Positions 35,900 to 48,096 of a DNA stretch of 64,000 bases are shown here, piece after piece; within the stretch, counting starts at the first letter, position 1; each line of letters starts with the position of its first letter. The DNA lies in contig JAPMOS010000015.1 in assembly GCA_027972325.1 (NCBI GenBank), positions 199,501 through 263,500 on the forward strand. The letters are read 5' to 3'. The notes below the pieces were generated by a model, which worked only from the letters and a program-made list of their open reading frames with translations, made no database searches and was not told the origin of the DNA. A program made the position numbers and the translations under genes. This stretch comes from Paratrimastix pyriformis. Taxonomy: Eukaryota; Preaxostyla; Paratrimastigidae.

Positions 35900-36779
35900 T
35901 CACTCGTCGTCCTCGCCGTCGTCCTCGCCGACGTCCCCGCCCTGGCCATCGTCCTCCTGGCCGGCCCCTTGGTGGGCCTGGGCGTCAAGGCGGGCCTTCT
36001 CGGCGAGCAGCTTGCGGAGCTGCTCCTGCGAGGGGAACCGCACCGGCCGGTCAGCCACGGCCGGCTCGAGGAGGCGAAGGGCCGGCCGCCCGGGGAGGTC
36101 CCGGAATGCCACCAACTCGGCCGCCCCTGCGCGAAAGAAGGGCGATGGTGAGCGAAGGGAAGGGGACGGGGGCCAAGCAGACCGTCGGGGGGTCCTGGGG
36201 GCCGGGCCTCGGTGGCCGGGCTGGGGGCGGGGGCCGCGGGGCGGACGGTCATCCCCAGCACCGCATCGAGCATGGCGTGCTGGGCCGCGCTGCGCAGCAG
36301 GTGCCCCCGGAGCAGATCCGCCAGGTGCTGCACGAGGCGTCCGTGGCTCTCTGCAGAGGGCCACGCGTGGGGGAATGTTCCGTTGGTTTGGTGGGCCGGG
36401 CGGGGAATGAGGCCGCCGGACCAGGGTCGTGTGTGAAGTAGAGCTCCTCGAAGCCGCAGTCCCACAGCACCAGCGGCAGGTCGGCCGCCATCTCGTACTG
36501 GGGCTTGATCGGCACCTGGCTCAGGTCCAGCAGCCGGTCCACGAGCTGCTCAACCCCCAACCCGCAGCCACCCAAACCGCAACCATCCCCATGTGATACA
36601 TGGCATGACATGGCGGGGCATGACATGGCGGGGGCACTGCGGACGTCAGGCGGCTGTTGGCCGAGGCCCACCCGGAAGAGTACGCTCATCATGCAGCGGA
36701 TCTGGTGCCACAAGAAGGCGTGCCCCGTGATGGTCATCTGGAACATGTCAAACCGCCCGTCCGAGGGGCTGCCCAGCGA

Positions 36780-36815
<36 letters not shown>

Positions 36816-38535
36816 TGCCGAGTACGTGAGTGCGCGGTGTTGGCAGGGTCGGGGCGAGGGCACGCCAGGGCAACCTGAAGCGACCAGACGAACAAGCTGC
36901 CCACAGAAAAACGCGTTTTTCGAGCGCCGAGCATTGAGGCGAGAACGGGTGATTTCGGATGTGGAAGAGTGTGTGTGCTGGCACTGAGGACGTTCTGGTC
37001 GACATCGGAGTGCGGTGTGAGGCATACAACCCGGGGCGATGTGGGCGCGGACCACTGCAGGGCCGGGACGGGGCTGATGTCGGCGGCCAGGATGACGCGC
37101 TTGAAGGACTTGACCTTGGTCGACCGGTCAATCTTGCTGCCCCGGCCGGCAGGACGCCCCAACAAGAAGGAACCGAAGGAAGGTGAGGGTGCGGCGGGTG
37201 GTGCCGAGGGGCGCAGGCGGCGGACCAGAAGTTGGTGAAGTCGTGGAGCCCGAGGAACTTGCGGGCGCCCTCCCGCATTTTCTAGACGGCGATGGGGGGC
37301 GGGGTGACGCCGAGCAGCGGGTGAGTCAGCGAGTGTGATGAGAGCGGCGGCGCACGTCTTCTCAGTCCCGGAGGACGCCAACCGGGGGGGGGGGGGGGGG
37401 GGGGGGGGGTCTGTGCGGACCTCGATGTCCAGGCTGCCCCGTACGAAGAAGTACTTGTACGTCCTGTGCAGGCAGCTGAACCTGCGCCGACACACCCCAT
37501 GCAGGAGTTGAGTCCGCGTTGAGTCCGTGTTGCTCCCCCCCCCCCATCCGTTCCGTGCGTGGGGACGAAGGCGATGGCGGGGGCATGGCCGGGGCGGCAG
37601 ACCGTGCGTCGAACTCGGTCGGGGCGTCCTGCCAGCCGAGGACACGGATCTCGGGCGGCAGGACCCCGTTGAGCATGGCCACGTAGTCGAGCTCGTGCTG
37701 GGCCTTCTTCGCCGGCCCGCCCCGCTTGCCGCGGGCACAGTCCCCCGCCGGTGCCACCTCGGGGGCGGGGGCGGCGGCCGGGCTGGCAGCCGGGGTTGAA
37801 GCCGCGGCTTCGGCAGGGGTTGGCGGGGAGGACGGGTCGGCGGCGGGGGCCTTGGGTGCGGCATCATCGGCGGGGGGAGCCGGCGATGCGGCCGGGGTGG
37901 CGGAGGCGGCAGCAGGGGCCGCGATGGGGGGATAGACGCCAGGCCCCTCGGTGAAATTCGACCGGACGTACAGGGCGATCACCTGGATCCACCCAGGGCC
38001 AGGAGGGGGTGAGGAAGAGGGCATGAAGCAGCGAGGGGCGGACCTGCCCGAAGGCCGAGACGCCCTTGTCGGTGCGCCCGCAGCGGCTGTACGAGCAGGA
38101 CGTCCGATCGGCAATCAGCCGGGTCTTCTCGAGGGCCTCGAATAAATGGCCCTATCAAAGAGCGGGTGATGAGAGGCCAGGCGCATGGGGGGGCCGGACC
38201 TCGATCGTGTCGGGGGTGTTGGGCTGGATGGCGAAGCCGTTGTACTTTTCGCCAAGGTAAGCCAGGCGCATCGCCACGTACCGGCGCCCGTGCTGGTTGA
38301 CGTCAAAGGCTTTAGCGTCTTTCTTGCGAGCCTCGCGGTGCGACTTCCCGCTGGTGGGTGGTGTTGCCCCGGTAGGTGAGGGAAACTCCTCGTCGGTCAG
38401 AGGCTGCGACCATGTGCGTCAAATCGGAGTTACAAAACGAGCACGAACTTTTTTGTCGACTTTGGGAGCCTTCGGTGGCTTCTCGGGCGGACTTGCCTGC
38501 TGACGCTTGTGAATCGATGATGGATGTGCGCGTGC
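35900..38535 (-). CDS. PUS3: tRNA pseudouridine synthase Pus3 (TruA family)
   Basis: Makes pseudouridine at positions 38/39 of the tRNA anticodon arm. Motifs in order: [20 protein letters not shown] (about 38310-38250), [10 protein letters not shown], the catalytic-Asp motif [13 protein letters not shown] (about 38080-38043), [77 protein letters not shown], and [20 protein letters not shown]. The order matches human PUS3. An Ala/Pro-rich insert (about 37935-37725) replaces a short human linker, and the C-terminus is acidic. Introns include very long C runs on the coding strand (36783-36813, 37386-37409). The 5' end is incomplete: a Lys-rich exon (38535-38440) is credited, but the initiator exon upstream is not identified. 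Confidence 0.88.
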
Positions 38536-38847
38536 CTGCGCGAAAAGTTCCAGAACAACCTACCGCGGGACAAATAGAAAGAAGGGGAAATGGCAACTCA
38601 CCTTTTCTGGCACCTGTGAGACGATACGTTCGGCAAAAGAGAGCAACTAGAAATATTTGTATTTGTATTTGTAAGACTACAAACAACAGCACACCTGAGA
38701 ATGGGAGAGAACCCGAAGATCGAGGGAGGAATGGGGTTCTTCGGCTTGCTTCTCCATGGTGCGAGCACAAATTTAGGAGGAGAGCCTCCTTCAAAGGGGT
38801 TCTTTGCCCTTTTTTTCTGGTTTGAAGCTTTTACCGGCTCTCGAAGG

Positions 38848-39689
38848 ATGAAGGAAGAAACTGAAGTGAAAGAGGCGGCCATTCCCAACACTTTTCAAAC
38901 AGAACCCAAGAAGGACGAAAGGTCCGTCACCAAAAAAAAACATTTGATCATCCTTCCACTCTTCTTGCAGATTTCGTCCGGCTGATGTGAGGCATTACGT
39001 CGATGACCTTTTGACCACCACTCTGAAGACAGCAAGATACAATGCAGCTGAGGCCCCCCTCCTCGCCCGCGAACTCTCAAAGCTGATATCCCAGACGTTG
39101 GTTCAGTTCCCTGAAGTTGGTTACCCTTACAACCCACCAAAAGAGCAATCAAGTTCCAGTGCCGTCCCTTCCTCAGCCGTCGCCGGGGTGGCCCAGTATG
39201 GGGCCGAGCACCCAACCACAGGGAGAGGGTTCCCAAGGTACAAGCACATTGTACAGGTCACTATCGGCGAAGTGAAAGATCAGGGTCTGCGTGCTTGTGA
39301 CCCACTTCCCTCCCCCGTTCGCAATACCCTCCCCCCTCCCCCTCCCCCTCCTCCTCCCCCCCCTCCCCCCCCCCCCCACACACACACACACTTACACTCG
39401 TCCACACGCACACTCACATGCACACACGCAGCCGAAGTGTCGGAGACACATACACCTCCCGATGCACAAATTGAACCAACTTTCTTTTTTCCTCCCGTTC
39501 CATCCTCGATCCCTCTATCGTAGGAATGCGGGTCGCGTCTCGCTCCCTTTGGGATCCGAAGGTGGACTCGTGTGTTTCGTGTCACTTCCAGAACGTCTGT
39601 GGGTGCACTCCAACGCCTTGGTCACATTTCCTCCATTTTAGAATTCCCTGTTCTGCGTCGCCATGGTTTTCGGGATTTATTTCGAATGA
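38848..39689 (+). CDS. Tctex1-type dynein light chain
   Basis: Light chain of cytoplasmic or axonemal dynein (DYNLT family). Four exons: 38848-38921, 38971-39284, 39524-39594, 39642-39689. Spliced text gives the family core: DVRHYVDDLLTTTLK, KHIVQVTIGEVKDQGMRVAS, RSLWDPKVDS, then CHFQN joined to NSLFCVAMVFGIYFE and TGA. Introns are 49, 239 and 47 nt and begin GTCCG, GTCTG and GTCTG. Taking the last donor as GTCTG is what yields the canonical C-terminus. The second exon holds a Ser/Ala-rich insert (near 39148-39200) before the conserved strand. The start MKEETEVKEA is the only one in frame. Confidence 0.9.
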
Positions 39690-40154
39690 AATGCCGTTGT
39701 TCCTCCTTTTTGTGGATTGTACAACTTGTGCCAGCGATACGATCGCCTCCTGGGGATTGTCCTTTTTTCCCTTTTGATATATTCAAACACAGTGAGCGTC
39801 TCCAAACTTGGGCCATTGGGAAATGTGTAAAATGTTCAGAGAATGCATCACTTTGATCACCCAGAGGAAAAAACGCGGGAGACGCGGTGTTGTCATGGCA
39901 AGGGCTGCTGGGCAAGATTTGCAGCTCTGCCCTTATCGCCTCGGCTCAAGCCGCAATCTTTTTTCGCTTCGCGGAAGAAGTGTCCCCTCGGGCGCCTTCT
40001 TCGGTCGTTTATTTGGCAAAGTTCGGCCAGAATCCCTTTTGCGACCACCAGCCGCCTTTCACAACTGTCGAAAGTGAAGCAAAGATCCTCCTACCCCCCC
40101 AAGCCCAAAGCACCCTCCGTCCCACCCACACCAACTTTGGGACGAAGAACCTCC
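39690..40154 (+). other. AT-richer spacer between dynein light chain and phosphatase genes
   Basis: Two overlapping frames are open (one reaching 40171, one joining the phosphatase frame from 39843), but neither has recognisable domains. The stretch may be 5' leader or unrecognised N-terminal sequence of the phosphatase. Confidence 0.4.
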
Positions 40155-41455
40155 ATGCGCTCTTCATCTAAAATTGGCTCCCACGGACAGCCACAAGGAT
40201 TCCCATCCCTTGAAAACCTCACCATTGCCGTGGTCGAAAATGGGGATGACTGTTCTTTCATTCTCTCGGGCGCCCAAGTCCCGACAAAATGGGCTCTTCT
40301 TGAGTCCATCAACAAATCCGTCTCGAATTTCTCTATTTTTGAAAATGAGCGAGCCGGCTCTTTTAAACGAAGATTAATCCAGGTCTTTTGCCCCACTCAC
40401 CATCTGAAGACGTACCAACCCACTCCAAATCCAAATAATTAGCAATGTCAAACCAACCAACTTTTTAGCGTTGATTTTGTCACCTCACCCCCGCCTGGCA
40501 ATGCCGCGATCGACATTCGTCCCTCCGAGGCCCTCCATCACTTCAAAGTGGATTTGGATGCGGGTCCAGTCCCATTTTCATCGTCGGCACCCATTCCACT
40601 CTCTTGCATCGCCAACCCGGCGACACTCCCACGACGGCCGCCCAACCTGACCCCAGACGATTTCCTCCTCTACATGGTCGCTCGTCCCCCACCCGATGTC
40701 TCCTTCCCCCAGGCAGCGCCACCACAACAAAATGAATGTGTGTGCTCGCCATCAACCCTCCTCTCGGACTGGGTTCTCGAAAGGCAGGGACCGCCCGGGC
40801 AAGCCGGGCCCCAGGCCCTGATTGGAGGTCTGCCCTGTCTTCTGGGTGGTATCGACTGCGCAAATGCCGCCTGGGGGGGGGGGGGGGGGGGGGGGTCTTT
40901 TGCTTCTTTCCCACAGAGACTTCCCCCACTCGCACAGAGACTTCCCCCACTCGCATTCGCTGCCACCATCGCCGCCTCGCCCTTCTCACCCGTTCCTGCT
41001 TTTTCCACCACCACCACCACCACCCCTCCTCCTCCTCCTCCTTCAGCTGCGCTGCTCCTGCCGGGGACCATCGAGATCTCGACCCTGCCCGCGGGTGCCT
41101 TCATCAACACCCCCTCCACGGGCTGCGTGGCGGTGACGGTGCGCCACGGGCCGCGGCACCTGGTGGGCCAGTTCATCTTCGACGAGGAGTACAGCATGCT
41201 GCGGGTCATGAGCGACCTCTCGGCCATGGCCCTCAAGATCAGCAGTAGGCCCGACGACCCGGGCGTGGCCATGCGCGCGTACAACGCACAGGGGGCCCTG
41301 ATCGCCTGGACCACGGCCGCGGGGCTGCTCAGCACGGGGGCCCAGCAGGTCCAGACGGGCGGCGACGGGGTCACCCTCGGCCGCGGCTGGGCGGCCCCGC
41401 TCGACCCCGCCACCACGGCGGCCCTCGTCGCCTCGCAGGCCGCCTCGGCCGTCGC

Positions 41456-41488
<33 letters not shown>

Positions 41489-44400
41489 GCAGGCCGCAAA
41501 GAGCAACCCGCGAGTGGCCCCGGGCGATGAGAAGGAGGACCTCGGCAGCATGCTGACGGCCGCCCCGCTGGTCACCGAGACCACCCCCCGCAAGCAGCAG
41601 CAGCAGCAGCCCGCCGGCGACTCGGCCGAGGAGGCCGCGGCGGCGCTGGCTGGCGACCGGCCCTGCGTGCCGGCCCACCGGCTGGTGGGGGTGGGCTTCC
41701 TCAGCGTCGGCTGGCGGACCTTCCGCATCTTCCGCAGCACCAGCCCGCTCCGGTTCGACCCCGCCATGCCCGTCTACCGGATCACCCCACACACGGTCAT
41801 CCCGCGCCCCTTCGCGGGGGCCTCGGGCCTGGTGCACCCACCCTCGCCCGCCGAGGGTGCCGGCCTGCCGGCCCCCCTGCACCTGCCCGAGCTGTGCGGG
41901 GTGCCTCCCGAGGAGATCAAGCTGCCCCTGCCCCCGTCCATCCTCTGCCGGGTCCGCCAGCAGCTCTTCCGCTACCGGCGCTCGGTGGACCGGCTCCCAG
42001 CCCGACCGAGGCCCACCGGGGCCGCGACGGGGGGCCCCAGCTGCTCGGGCGACATCAGCGCCCTGTGCGCGGCGCTGCTCTCGAACGGCGGGTCCTACCC
42101 GGGCATGATGCCCGACACCTCGATCGGCGGGGCCCCCGGCAACTGCGTCCCCGTGCAGCTGGGCTCGCAGCTGGCCCAGATCTACCAGGCCCCGCCCGCC
42201 ACGGAGGTGCCTCTCTTCAGCCAGGCCACCGTCAACGCCATCGTCGCCCTGGCCCTGCACTGCTTCCAGAAGGGGCTCCTCAACCCGGGTGCCGCCCCGG
42301 GCCGGGCGCCATCCCACGGCCGGACGGGGGGCAGGGCCAACCGGGGCCAGGACGACGAGCCGGCCACCTCGCCGCCCCTGCTGGCCCAGGTGGGCGTGCA
42401 GCTCAACGCCCAGCAGTACATGGCGGCCTCGTTCGTCGACCGGCTGCCGCACCCCGTCGGCCCGGCTCCCCACCAGCCCTCCGCCCCACCGGCGGCGGCC
42501 GGCCATCCGCTCCGCTCGGCGTACACCCCCGCCACGGCCAGCAAGCTGCCCTCCACCCCGTCGGCCGCCTCGGGGACCCCCAAGCTCCCTCCCCCCGCAG
42601 GCCCGACCGGCCAGCCCCTGGTGGTGCCCCTCAGCCGAGGCGGCCCGCGGTACATCGCCCCGCTGGTCGTGCCGGACAACGGGGCCCCGCTCAGCCCCAC
42701 CTCGGCCTCGGCCTCCTTCCTGCCGCCCCTGCGGGGCCCCGTCCCGTCCAGCCCCGTCCCGCCCAGCCCCAGCGCCCGGGCCCGACCCCCGTCCCCCGGC
42801 GGCCGGCGCCTGTCCTCGGGGGCCCACGCGCCCACCTCGCCCACGATGCCGATCTCCCCCTGGCGGATGCTGCCCGAGAACATGCCCCACTCGTCGACCC
42901 CGCCCCCGGCCTTCTTCCCGCCCGTGCTGAGCGCCTCCGCCACGGGGCGCCACCAGGACAGCCCCGTGCCCGACTCGCCCTTCGCCGGCTCGGGGGCCGG
43001 CGTCGAGACGGCCCCCAAGGGCCACCGCTGCCCCAAGGAGGACGACGAGACCCGCACCTCGCCCTGGCTGTTGGAGCGTCCGTCCCTCCTCCCGCCCCCG
43101 CCACGCCCATGCGCCCCACCCCACGCCCACCACGCCCACCACACACCCCGCCCACCCCCCGTGATTCTGGCTCATCGCCTCCTTGCCCCCGCCCCGACAG
43201 CCTTCGTCCCCCCGGCGCTGCCCCCGTGCCGGTCGAAGTCGGTGCCCCCGTCCAGCAGCCCGGCGGCCACCACCCCCAAGGGCCACCTGCACGGCCCCTC
43301 GCCGGCCCGCTCGCGGCCCGAGTCGCCGGCCCCCCACGGCCCGTGCATCGAGGAGCCCTGCATCGTGGGCAAGTGGAGCTGCCGCACGGTGGACGGCACC
43401 CTGCCCGAGATGTGCCGCACCCCCGCGGGCCGGGGGCCGGCCGTCCCCGTGGTGAGCCCCTTCGACGGGGCCCTGCTGGTGGTGGGCGACCTGCACGGCA
43501 GCCTGCTCAGCCTGGAGTGCGTCCTGCAGGTGATCGACCGGCTGCTGCCCCTGGGCCCGGCCCCCGGCGCCATCTGCACGCCCCACCCCCACCGGCCGCC
43601 CACGCCCCTGCACGATCTGCTCCCGGGCACCCCCACCGTGGGCACGCCCCCCATGACCCCCACCGGGGCCGTGCCCATGACCCCCACCGCCCACCAGCTG
43701 CCCGCCACCCCCACGGCGGCCGGCCACGCGGCCACGCCCGGCTCGGGGTCGAGCTCGTCCTCGGGCGGGCCGCCCCCCTCGCGCCTCGGCCGGCGCATCG
43801 CCCTGGCCCCGCTGGTCATCGGGACCCCGCCCGGGACCCCCGAGGTGCCCGAGGTGCCCCAGCCCCCGGCGACGGGCCCCTCCAAGGGCTGCGTGGTCTT
43901 CCTGGGTCCGCTCGCACACCCGACACTCACACACCGACACAGCCCTGGCCGCCAAGTGCCAAGGTTTTCCCTTGTCCCGCCGACCTCTTCGCCCCGATCA
44001 AGCTCACCTTTCATCATCGGGTTGGTTTGCACTCTGGGTGGTTTGGGATGGCTCGGGGCAGGCGACACTGTGGACCGTGGCGAGTTCTCTGTGGAGGTTC
44101 TGCTGACCATCCTGCTCTACCGGCTGACCTTCCCCGACCGGGTGGTGCTGCTGCGGGGCAACCACGAGTCCTCCATCTGCGAGGCCATGTCCTTCTCGGC
44201 CGAGCTGCAGCGCAAGTACCCCGACCCGGCCGTCGAGCAGGAGATCCGCAACCGGCAGCAGATGTTCCGCTCGCGGCTCTTCGCCCTGCCTCTGGGCGAG
44301 GCCATGACCCTGGCCGCCATGATGAGCCAGCCCCCGGCGCACCCCATCTGCACCCGCTTCCAGGAGGTCTGCCCGCTGCGCCCCCCCCCCCCCCCCACCA

Positions 44401-46159
44401 CCACCACCACCACCACCACCACCACCACCACCACCACCGCCCCAAGTCGGGTCCCATCCCCCAGATGTCTCACCTCCCTCCTACCCCCTGCTCCTCGGAT
44501 GATGATATGTGACCAGCTGTTCAACGAGTTCCCGCTGGGCTGCGTGGTCGAGCTGACGGCCCGGGTTCCCATCCCCCAGCTGGCCCTCCCCGGCCCGCGC
44601 AGCCCCATCCGGAGCCCGCCCGCCACCCCGGGCACGGCAGGCACAGGCGGCTGCACACGGAGCCCCTCGGCGGCCGGCCTGCCGCACCTTCCCTCGGGCA
44701 GCCCGCGCAGCCCCAAGCCGCCCCGCAGCCCCTCGGCGGCCAAGAGCCCCTCGGCCCCGAGCACACCCACGGCCGTCATGACGACCCTCCTCCCCCGCAG
44801 CCCGTCCGCCTCCCGCGTCCGCCTCGGCCAGGTCCGCCCCCGCCCAATCCCAATCCCAATCCGAATCGGCCCCCCTCCGCTGCACGTCCCCTCCCATTGT
44901 TCGCTGTTTCCATCCCTCCATCGCCCGCTGTTTCTTGCACCGCTCACTGACCCCCCCTTTTCGTCTGTCCGTCTTGTTGGTGGCCCTCTCTGGCAGGCGC
45001 CCTTCATCGAGCCCCTCTCGCCGCCCTTCGAGACGGTCACCGCCATCCCGGCCGGCCCCAACCCGCTCAGCCCGCCCCCCTCGCTGCACGAGGTGCTCTG
45101 CGTCCCGCAGGCCGATGACGTCGCCTCGCCGCACTCCTCCCAGGCCGAGGCCCCCAAGGTGGCCCTGACGGGCTGGTCCCTGCAGACCGTCCGCAAGCGG
45201 GTCTTCCTGTGCCACGGGGGGCTGCCCGCCGACCTGTCGCCCAACTTCCGGGTCGAGGAGCTGGCCACTCTGCCCCACATCGACGAGTACCGCAAGAACT
45301 CCGAGGCCAAGGTGCGGGTCCGTACCTCCCTCCCCCCGTCGGCCCTGTCCTGCCCCTTGTCAGGATCCCGGTTGGCTCACGGACGTGGGCCCGGCCTGGT
45401 GCAGGTTCTCAACCGGCGGAAGCCCCGCCCTGAGCGGCTCCACCACGCGCTGCTCTGGGCCGACCCGGGCGACCAGGATCTGCCCGACGCCGAGCGGAGC
45501 CCTTCTCCCGCGCCACCACGGCGGCCTTCCTGAAGAACAACGACCTCGACCTGATGGTCCGCCACCCCACCCCACCCCCACCCACCCCACCCCCGATCCC
45601 ACCGATCCCACCGATCCCCTCGGCCCCACCCATCGGCAACCCTCGCCTCACCTCTGGGCCCTGGCTGGGTCGGCGGTGGTGCCTCTGCAGGTGCGCTCCC
45701 ACCAAATGGTGCGCCAGGGCTGCGCCTCCAGCCACGACGGGCGCTGCCTGACCGTCTTCAGCGTGGCCGACTACTGCATCACGGGCAACCAGGGTCCGCC
45801 ACCCCCTTCCGCCACCCCTTCCCCACCCCTTCCGCCCCCTTCCGCCCCTCGTTGGCTGACCACCCCACCCCCACCCCCACCGCCTTATTTTTTCAGGCTC
45901 CTGTGCCCTCTTCCGGCTACTGCCCCCGGACCCGTCGGAGTTCTACGATCCGGTCCTGGCGCCCCTGGTGCGCGGCCCGACGCCCATCCCGGGGACGCCC
46001 ACCTCGCTGGCCGACCCGGCCGAGGCCGTCCGGGCCGCCCAGCAGGCCGCCGTGGCCCTGGAGCCCGACCGGGCCTCCTGTCTTGTGCTGGACGTGCTCC
46101 GGTACGGGCTGCTGCAGCCCGAACGCGACGCCGCCCAGGCCGACGGCCAGGCCATGTGA
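40155..46159 (+). CDS. PPP-family Ser/Thr phosphatase with giant N-terminal extension
   Basis: Metallophosphatase motifs in order: GDLHGS (43487-43504), FLGDTVDRG (joined across a GTCCG..CAG intron, about 43907-44061), LLRGNHES (about 44150), FNEFPLGCVVEL, VFLCHGGLP (about 45205), ALLWADPG, DLDLMVRSHQ (across an intron at about 45556-45690), and VFSVADYC. These match the GDxHG/GDxVDRG/GNHE layout of PP1/PP2A/PP2B relatives. About 1,000 residues precede the catalytic domain. They include a possible globular part (GTIEISTLPAGAFINTP to ALIAWTT, 41060-41320), a CAG-coded Gln tract (41457-41492), and long Pro/Ser-rich sequence. The first intron, 40412-40468, has donor GTACC. At about 45497 the frame needs one extra base to join AER to PFSRATTAAF. 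The start at 40155 is provisional. Confidence 0.82.
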
Positions 46160-48096
46160 GGCCCTGCATCCTGGCCAGCGCCCGCCCCCCCGGGTGGCCC
46201 CCTCCCCTCTCCTTTACCCTGATCAGGGCCTCGGGCACGGGGCGGCTGGGGCATCCGTCTGGCTTCTCTTCTCTTCTCTTTCGGTTCCTGTTCTGGCCGC
46301 GGCCTCCGCCGCCTCAGCATCTCTGACATGCAGGGACGGGGGGTGGCCGGCCTCCCACGGGGGCGTGCGTTTGCCCTCGCCGGCCCTGTCCATGGTTGAC
46401 TGTTTCCTCCATTCTCTCCTTCTCTTCGCCCCCTTGCTCGCCCCCGCCCATTCCGATTTCAAGTCATCGCTCTGCCTTCTCTCTTCTTTCTCTCTCTCTC
46501 TCTCTCTCTCCCTCTCTTTCGTTGCTGTCGACCTCTGTCTCGTCTCGCCTCCTCCGGTTGGTTCTGTCCGTCCCTCCTTCGCCTCCTTTTTTTTTCTTCG
46601 CCTTTTGGAGGGCCCTTCGCACAGGGCCCGGGCCGTCCCTGGGGTGCCCGGTGCCTTCTGCCCCCCCTCGGCCCACGAGGGGCGGGCGCTTGTTCCCCCC
46701 CGAGTCGCGTTGGCTTGATGTTGGATTTCGTTGTTGTTGTTCCCATCCTCCTCCCTCCCTCCCTCCCTCTCCACCTCCCTCCCTCTCCCTCCCCGCCTGT
46801 GTTATATTTTCCCAGCTTATTCTGTTGTAACTGTCTTCCGTCGTCGATGTCGCCCCCGCCATCCGTCCCACCCAACCCAACCCGCCTGCGGCATGGTGCT
46901 GCTGCCCCCCGTCGTCTCGCATCCACACCCCACACCGGTCCGCCTGGTCTCGGGCCTCGGGCGGCTCGCACGGGTCGAGGCCGCGCCCCTCGATCCATCT
47001 ATCCCCCGGCTCCGATCACCACCACCACCGCCGCCCATGCAGATCCCATCACACACGGCACCCGCCCACCCCACCCCCCATGCCGCACCTCGAAGCGCCG
47101 GCCGGCCCCCACCTCTCGCCGCCCCCCGGCGCCTGTCTGTCCCTATAGATTCGCTTTTCCCCCCCGTGAGCGTGCCCCCACCCCTCTTATTAGTGTGTGT
47201 ACCGTACCTCCCGATCGACATTTCGTCGTCGTCTTCTTCTTCTTCTTCTTCTTCTTCTTCTTCTTCTTCTTCTTCTTCTTCTTCTTCTTCTTTTATGACA
47301 TCCGTCCGTCCATCATCCGTTCATTCATTCATATATCCATTCATCATCCGCGGCGCGCACCCCCGAGATGCCCCCTTCCCACACGCCCCCCCTGGTTGAC
47401 ATTGAGCGCAATGTCGTGATTGCGTGTCGTCCCGCCGCACAGGATCCGCATGTTTCCTGCTCTCCGTGGCCCCCTATTTGATGGACCTCCTTCTTGGTCT
47501 GGTCTGGTCTGGTCTCGTTCCGTTCCGTTCCGTTCCGTTCCGTTCCGTTCCGTTCCGTTGTTCCGTTTTCCTCCCTTCCCTCGCCCTGCTCCTCTCCGTT
47601 TTTCCTTGTTGGTTCCTCGTTCCTTATTCTTCCCTTCCCTTCCCTTCCCTTCCTCCTCGCCTCCTGTTTTCCGTTGTTTTTTTTCGAAGGTCATGCCCTC
47701 GTCATTTGTAGCTCTTCCTTTCGCATCGTCGGGTTGGTGGCGTCGTCGTCGGTCGGTCGGTCGGTCGTGATGCTGCTGTTCTGTGCTCTTCGTCGTTCTC
47801 CGTTCTCCGTTCTCCTTCTGTATGTTGCTGCTTGCTGGACCTTCTCCCCTGCCATTTTGTGGACCGGTCCCCTCGGGGGGTCTTCGCGGACCGGCCGCTC
47901 CGTTTCTTCTGCTCCCCCGCCTTCGTTCCCGCCTTCCCGTCTTCCCCAATGGAGTTCGCTGCGCTTCTTCGTTCGGGATGGGCGCCTCGGTTGGGCGAGA
48001 GGGGTGTGAGGGGAGGGGAGGGGGGCGCCGGGGATCATGTACAGCACAAAAAAAAGCGGGCCCCGCGGAGGGAAAGGGGAGGGGGGAGGGGCGGGC
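46160..48096. other. Long convergent intergenic region rich in simple repeats
   Basis: Between the 3' ends of the phosphatase (+) and CDP-DAG synthase (-). Contains a (TC)n stretch near 46488-46515, CCCTCC runs near 46750-46790, a (TTC)n array at 47232-47292, and a (CGTTC)n array at about 47515-47562. The remainder is GC-rich low-complexity sequence. Open frames here lack domains or consistent codon use; no gene supported. Confidence 0.75.

Noticed and set aside
39585-39642. Apparent frameshift in the Tctex1 light chain
   Set aside because: Resolved as a 47-nt intron with a GTCTG donor; the next exon gives the expected C-terminus.
41043-43955. 970-codon open frame on the minus strand
   Set aside because: Antisense shadow of the GC-rich phosphatase exon; Gly/Arg/Ala-rich with no motif, while the plus frame carries catalytic motifs.
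47420-48010. Possible genes in the Phe/Arg/Ser-rich frames downstream of the CGTTC array
   Set aside because: Several frames are open at once, all low complexity, with no start context or homology.
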